Origin: Bacilli bacterium
GTDB taxonomy: Bacteria > Bacillota_I > Bacilli_A > RF39 > UBA660
Direction of reading: 5' to 3'
DNA: 7,328 nucleotides
NCBI GenBank assembly: GCA_900753645.1
Contig: CAADZW010000176.1
Span: 1-7,328, forward strand
Under the pieces are notes generated by a model, which saw only the letters and a program-made list of their open reading frames with translations, was not told where the DNA came from and did no database searches. Shown one piece after another: positions 5,395-7,328 of this stretch. The stretch's first letter is position 1; the number at the start of each line of letters is the position of its first letter. The translations under genes were made by a program, and so were the position numbers.

Positions 5395-6105
5395 ATTATC
5401 TAAACTATATAATTTTTTTACTTCCTTTACAGTCAATTTGCGGTATTCGCCAGACTTTAATCCCACAAGATCTAAAAAACCAATTTTTTCTCTTTTTAAT
5501 TTCAAAACTTGATGCCCAACCGCTAAAAACATATTTTTAACTTGATGATTTCTTCCTTCATGAATGGTTATTTGAACTAACGAAGTATCATTTTTTTTAT
5601 CTATTCTTTTAATTTTTATTTTACAAGGAGATGTCATTTTGTCATCTAAAATAATCCCTGTCTCTAATTTTCTAATATCATTAGCCGATAAAAAACCAGT
5701 TATTTTAGCTAGATAAACCTTTTCAATTTTATTTTTAGGATGAGTTAGTAAGTTGGTTAATTGCCCATCATTTGTTAAAAGAAGAAGACCAGATGTATCA
5801 TAATCCAAACGACCAACGGGATAGATTCTTTTATCAGTATCAATTAAATCGATAACTGTTTTTCTTTTTTTATCGTCACTGACAGTTGTAACGACACCTC
5901 TTGGCTTGTAAAGAAGATAATAAACTTTATCTTCTTGTGTAAGAACTTTATCATTGATCATGATCTGATCCTTAGCACTTACTTTAGTTCCGAGTTCGAT
6001 CACGACTTCGCCATTAACTTTAACTAGTCCTTTTTTTATTAATTCCTCTGCTTTTCTTCTTGAACAATAGCCTGTATTAGCAATGTATTTTTGTAATCTC
6101 TCCAT
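5383..6105 (-). CDS. rluB: 23S rRNA pseudouridine synthase RluB
   Basis: It converts a uridine in the peptidyl-transferase region of 23S rRNA (E. coli U2605 or equivalent) to pseudouridine, known from the RsuA/RluB/RluE/RluF family. From the ATG at 6105 it has 240 residues, the usual size. An S4-type RNA-binding domain occupies about 1-60 (MERLQKYIANTGYCSRRKAE, GLVKVNGEV). The catalytic domain follows, opening YYLLYKPRGVVTT (62-74) and carrying the catalytic Asp101 in PVGRLDYDTSGLLLLTNDG. Further family motifs are KVYLAKI and IHEGRNHQVKNMF. An in-frame GTG at 6114 would add three residues but overlaps the ribosome binding site AGGTGA, which is 5 bases before ATG6105. It has its own promoter and is not coupled to the lipoprotein gene upstream. 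RluB is favoured over RluE/RluF or RsuA by overall match to Bacillota RluB; the exact target uridine is inferred. Confidence 0.93.
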   Translation of the reverse strand: MERLQKYIANTGYCSRRKAEELIKKGLVKVNGEVVIELGTKVSAKDQIMINDKVLTQEDKVYYLLYKPRGVVTTVSDDKKRKTVIDLIDTDKRIYPVGRLDYDTSGLLLLTNDGQLTNLLTHPKNKIEKVYLAKITGFLSANDIRKLETGIILDDKMTSPCKIKIKRIDKKNDTSLVQITIHEGRNHQVKNMFLAVGHQVLKLKREKIGFLDLVGLKSGEYRKLTVKEVKKLYSLDNKNA

Positions 6106-6122
6106 AAAAATCACCTGTTCTT

Positions 6123-6151
6123 ATTATATAAAAAAAATTAAAAATTCACAA
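6123..6151 (-). promoter_or_regulatory. Promoter of rluB
   Basis: On the minus strand TTGTGA (6151-6146), 17 bases (mostly T and A), TATAAT (6128-6123). The predicted start near 6116 leaves only about 10 nt before the ATG at 6105, again with the start at the Shine-Dalgarno. The -35 lies directly after the hairpin closing the lipoprotein gene. Confidence 0.75.
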
Positions 6152-6152
6152 G

Positions 6153-6175
6153 AAAATAGAACCTAAAGTTCTATT
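6153..6175 (-). terminator. Hairpin at the end of the lipoprotein gene, weak terminator
   Basis: Eight-base arms AATAGAAC / GTTCTATT (6175-6168 and 6162-6155) surround a five-base loop and contain the stop codon TAG (6173-6171). The following minus-strand sequence TTTTCTTG is only a short, broken T tract, so termination may be partial and some transcripts may continue into rluB. Confidence 0.55.
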
Positions 6176-6599
6176 CACATACAAATCCTTCGTCTTCCAA
6201 AGATTTCTTGGCATCATCGTAAGATGTTGAATTTTCAAATCCAAGTTCAGATTTAGCTTCATCATTTATTTTATCAGCATCAAAAGTAACAACGATTTCA
6301 ATTTCATTTTTGCCATTGTCATTAGTTTTGACATCAACGCCTTCATAATCCCCTAGAGAACCAATAGATGAAACTAACATTTCTTTAAAATCTTCAAAAT
6401 ATGGTTCCATATCTTCAGTTAATGTCATCTTCATTTTTTGTTCGCCTGAAACTAATTCGTCATTTTTAAATTTAGCTACAACTGTACCAGTTAAACCTTC
6501 TTCTGTACTTTGCGTACAAGTCAAAGTTTTGGTATTGCCACATCCAACTAAAACTCCTAAAACTATAACGCCAACAAATAAAACTCCCAACTTTTTCAT
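6171..6599 (-). CDS. Small lipoprotein of unknown function
   Basis: A 142-residue precursor with a lipoprotein signal peptide: basic MKK, a hydrophobic core at 4-18 and the lipobox LVGC, so cleavage before Cys20 and lipid attachment to the outer face of the membrane are expected. The mature part is acidic and begins GNTKTLTCTQSTEEG. It holds only two further cysteines, Cys28 near the start and Cys141 next to the end, which could form a disulfide joining the two termini. The pattern (TCT near the N-terminus, a basic-acidic KNDELVSGEQKMKMTLTED strand pair, VTFDADKIN) recalls small YehR-like/DUF1307-type lipoproteins, but this is a weak impression and no function is assigned. AAGGAGG lies 7 bases upstream of the ATG, a full-consensus ribosome binding site, and the gene has its own promoter, suggesting good expression. 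Confidence 0.9.
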   Translation of the reverse strand: MKKLGVLFVGVIVLGVLVGCGNTKTLTCTQSTEEGLTGTVVAKFKNDELVSGEQKMKMTLTEDMEPYFEDFKEMLVSSIGSLGDYEGVDVKTNDNGKNEIEIVVTFDADKINDEAKSELGFENSTSYDDAKKSLEDEGFVCE

Positions 6600-6621
6600 T
6601 CTTCTACCTCCTTCTATTATT

Positions 6622-6650
6622 AGTATATCATTAATAAAACTTTAAAACAA
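6622..6650 (-). promoter_or_regulatory. Promoter of the lipoprotein gene
   Basis: On the minus strand TTGTTT (6650-6645), 17 bases, TATACT (6627-6622) with TGA before it as extended -10. The -35 begins 1 base after the spmB stop codon (6654-6652), and no terminator separates the two genes, so spmAB transcripts probably read through into the lipoprotein gene as well. Confidence 0.65.
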
Positions 6651-6651
6651 G

Positions 6652-7146
6652 TTAAAAAATAAAATTGACAAATAAAATACTGATCGACATACTTACTAAA
6701 TCAGACAAGAGCCCAGCCCATAAAGCATATCTAATTTTCTTAATTCCAATACTACCAAAATACAATGTTACAATGTAAAAAGTAGTATCAGTACTTCCTT
6801 GAATATAAGATGCTAACATTCCCAGTGGACTATCTGGTCCAAAAGATTCATATATATTAGTCAAAATAGCTAAAGACGAAGTTCCTGATATGGGACGCAT
6901 AATAATCATGGGTAAAATTTCATTGGGAATAAACGAAATAAAACTAAATAGTTCCGATACTATATTGCTCTTTAAAAAGATATTAACTGCTAAAATCATT
7001 GCCAAAAGACAAGGAAACATTTTTAATACCATAGCAAAACTTTCTTTTGCTCCTTCAATAAATGTATCATAGACAGAAACTTTCTTGATATTGGCATAAA
7101 TGATCACAAATAAAACTACTAAAGGGATAATAAGATTAGAAATCAT
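6652..7146 (-). CDS. spmB: Spore maturation protein SpmB
   Basis: SpmB is an integral membrane protein of the nucleoside-recognition/Gate-domain group. With SpmA it is needed in Bacillus and Clostridium for full dehydration of the spore core and for heat resistance; its transport activity is not settled. The chosen start is the ATG at 7146, giving 164 residues (Bacillus forms are about 175-180), with GAGG 5 bases upstream. An in-frame start at 7215 would add 23 polar residues that overlap spmA and lack a binding site. Visible marks are an N-terminal membrane segment (5-20), DTFIEGAKESF (27-37), the loop motif RPISGTSSL (84-92), the SpmB signature QGSTDTTFYIVTLYFGSIGIKK (116-137, given here as key residues Gln116, Asp120, Phe123, Tyr129), and a C-terminal membrane segment (about 144-163). 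The ATGA overlap with spmA indicates translational coupling. Confidence 0.92.
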   Translation of the reverse strand: MISNLIIPLVVLFVIIYANIKKVSVYDTFIEGAKESFAMVLKMFPCLLAMILAVNIFLKSNIVSELFSFISFIPNEILPMIIMRPISGTSSLAILTNIYESFGPDSPLGMLASYIQGSTDTTFYIVTLYFGSIGIKKIRYALWAGLLSDLVSMSISILFVNFIF

Positions 7147-7328
7147 GATATCCTCGCAAAGAAACGATCGATAATCAAAGCGGATATCGTTCCTAATATA
7201 GTTATAATGATGCAAGGAAAAACAATACTAGTCGGATTGGCACTTCCATACATCATTCTTAAAGAAATAACAGTCGTAGGTATCAATGTGACACCACTTG
7301 TATTAATAACCAAAAATGTGATCATCGA
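7143..7328 (-). CDS. spmA: Spore maturation protein SpmA, C-terminal part (cut by right edge)
   Basis: Only the last 61 codons and the TGA stop are in the window; the frame is open through the final base, so the methionine at 7325 is internal and not the start. The visible part reads FLVINTSGVTLIPTTVISLR, then GSANPTSIVFPCI, then a hydrophobic segment and the basic end IDRFFARIS. The first two strings match the C-terminal half of SpmA, whose usual length is about 195 residues. The TGA overlaps the spmB start by ATGA, so the two are translated together. Use of TGA as a stop here shows that this organism does not read UGA as tryptophan. Confidence 0.88.
   Translation of the reverse strand, partial: SMITFLVINTSGVTLIPTTVISLRMMYGSANPTSIVFPCIIITILGTISALIIDRFFARIS

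Noticed and set aside
6639..6654. Small hairpin AACTT / AAGTT after spmB as a terminator
   Set aside because: Five A/T-rich pairs with no T tract; it overlaps the lipoprotein -35 and is too weak to terminate.
6890..7072. Plus-strand frame of 60 codons opposite spmB
   Set aside because: Antisense shadow of the clear SpmB reading frame; nothing supports translation.
7147..7215. N-terminal extension of SpmB to 7215
   Set aside because: Polar sequence unlike SpmB, overlapping spmA; the ATG at 7146 gives the ATGA overlap and a proper GAGG.

Overview
The window looks like chromosome of a low-GC member of the Bacillota, most likely a Bacilli-type lineage, possibly one of the uncultured small-genome gut groups (that last point is inference). 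The evidence is the strong A+T richness, AGGAGG-type ribosome binding sites, consensus SigA-like promoters, and the gene set: EzrA, a zinc-free S4 protein, SpmA/SpmB, a Bacillus-type 4Fe-4S ferredoxin and RluB. TGA is used as a stop (end of spmA) and tryptophan is encoded by TGG (ATP-grasp protein), so this is the standard bacterial code and not the Mycoplasma/Spiroplasma code. No tRNA, rRNA, insertion sequence, CRISPR array or phage gene was seen, and no gene-free stretch exceeds 200 bases.

Left part (1-2327, minus strand): the 5' portion of an unrecognised gene runs off the left edge. It has a clear promoter, and a near-palindrome at the predicted transcription start suggests repression. 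Next is ezrA, encoding the membrane-anchored division protein EzrA, ended by its own intrinsic terminator.

Middle (2328-4310, plus strand): a 190-base divergent region separates ezrA from a stand-alone ATP-grasp enzyme of the 'sugar-transfer associated' type. The rpsD promoter follows only 2 bases after that gene's stop. rpsD (ribosomal protein S4) has a leader of about 157 nt that folds into a GAAA-capped stem, a 9-bp closing helix, a probable pseudoknot and a possible helix hiding the Shine-Dalgarno. This is the expected form of an S4 autoregulatory leader.

Right part (4311-7328): an unrecognised tail-anchored membrane protein (minus) and a small ferredoxin (plus) share a compact divergent promoter region. 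The ferredoxin converges on rluB (23S rRNA pseudouridine synthase, minus) with directly abutting stop codons inside one shared terminator hairpin. Upstream of rluB, on the same strand, are a small lipoprotein gene and the spmA-spmB pair. The pair overlaps by ATGA, and spmA is cut by the right edge.

The genes are mostly independent housekeeping units (division, translation, rRNA modification, electron transfer), not one pathway. Nearly every gene has its own promoter and terminator, and spmAB is the only evident co-translated pair. The least explained items are the partial gene at the left edge, the tail-anchored protein, the lipoprotein and the substrate of the ATP-grasp enzyme.
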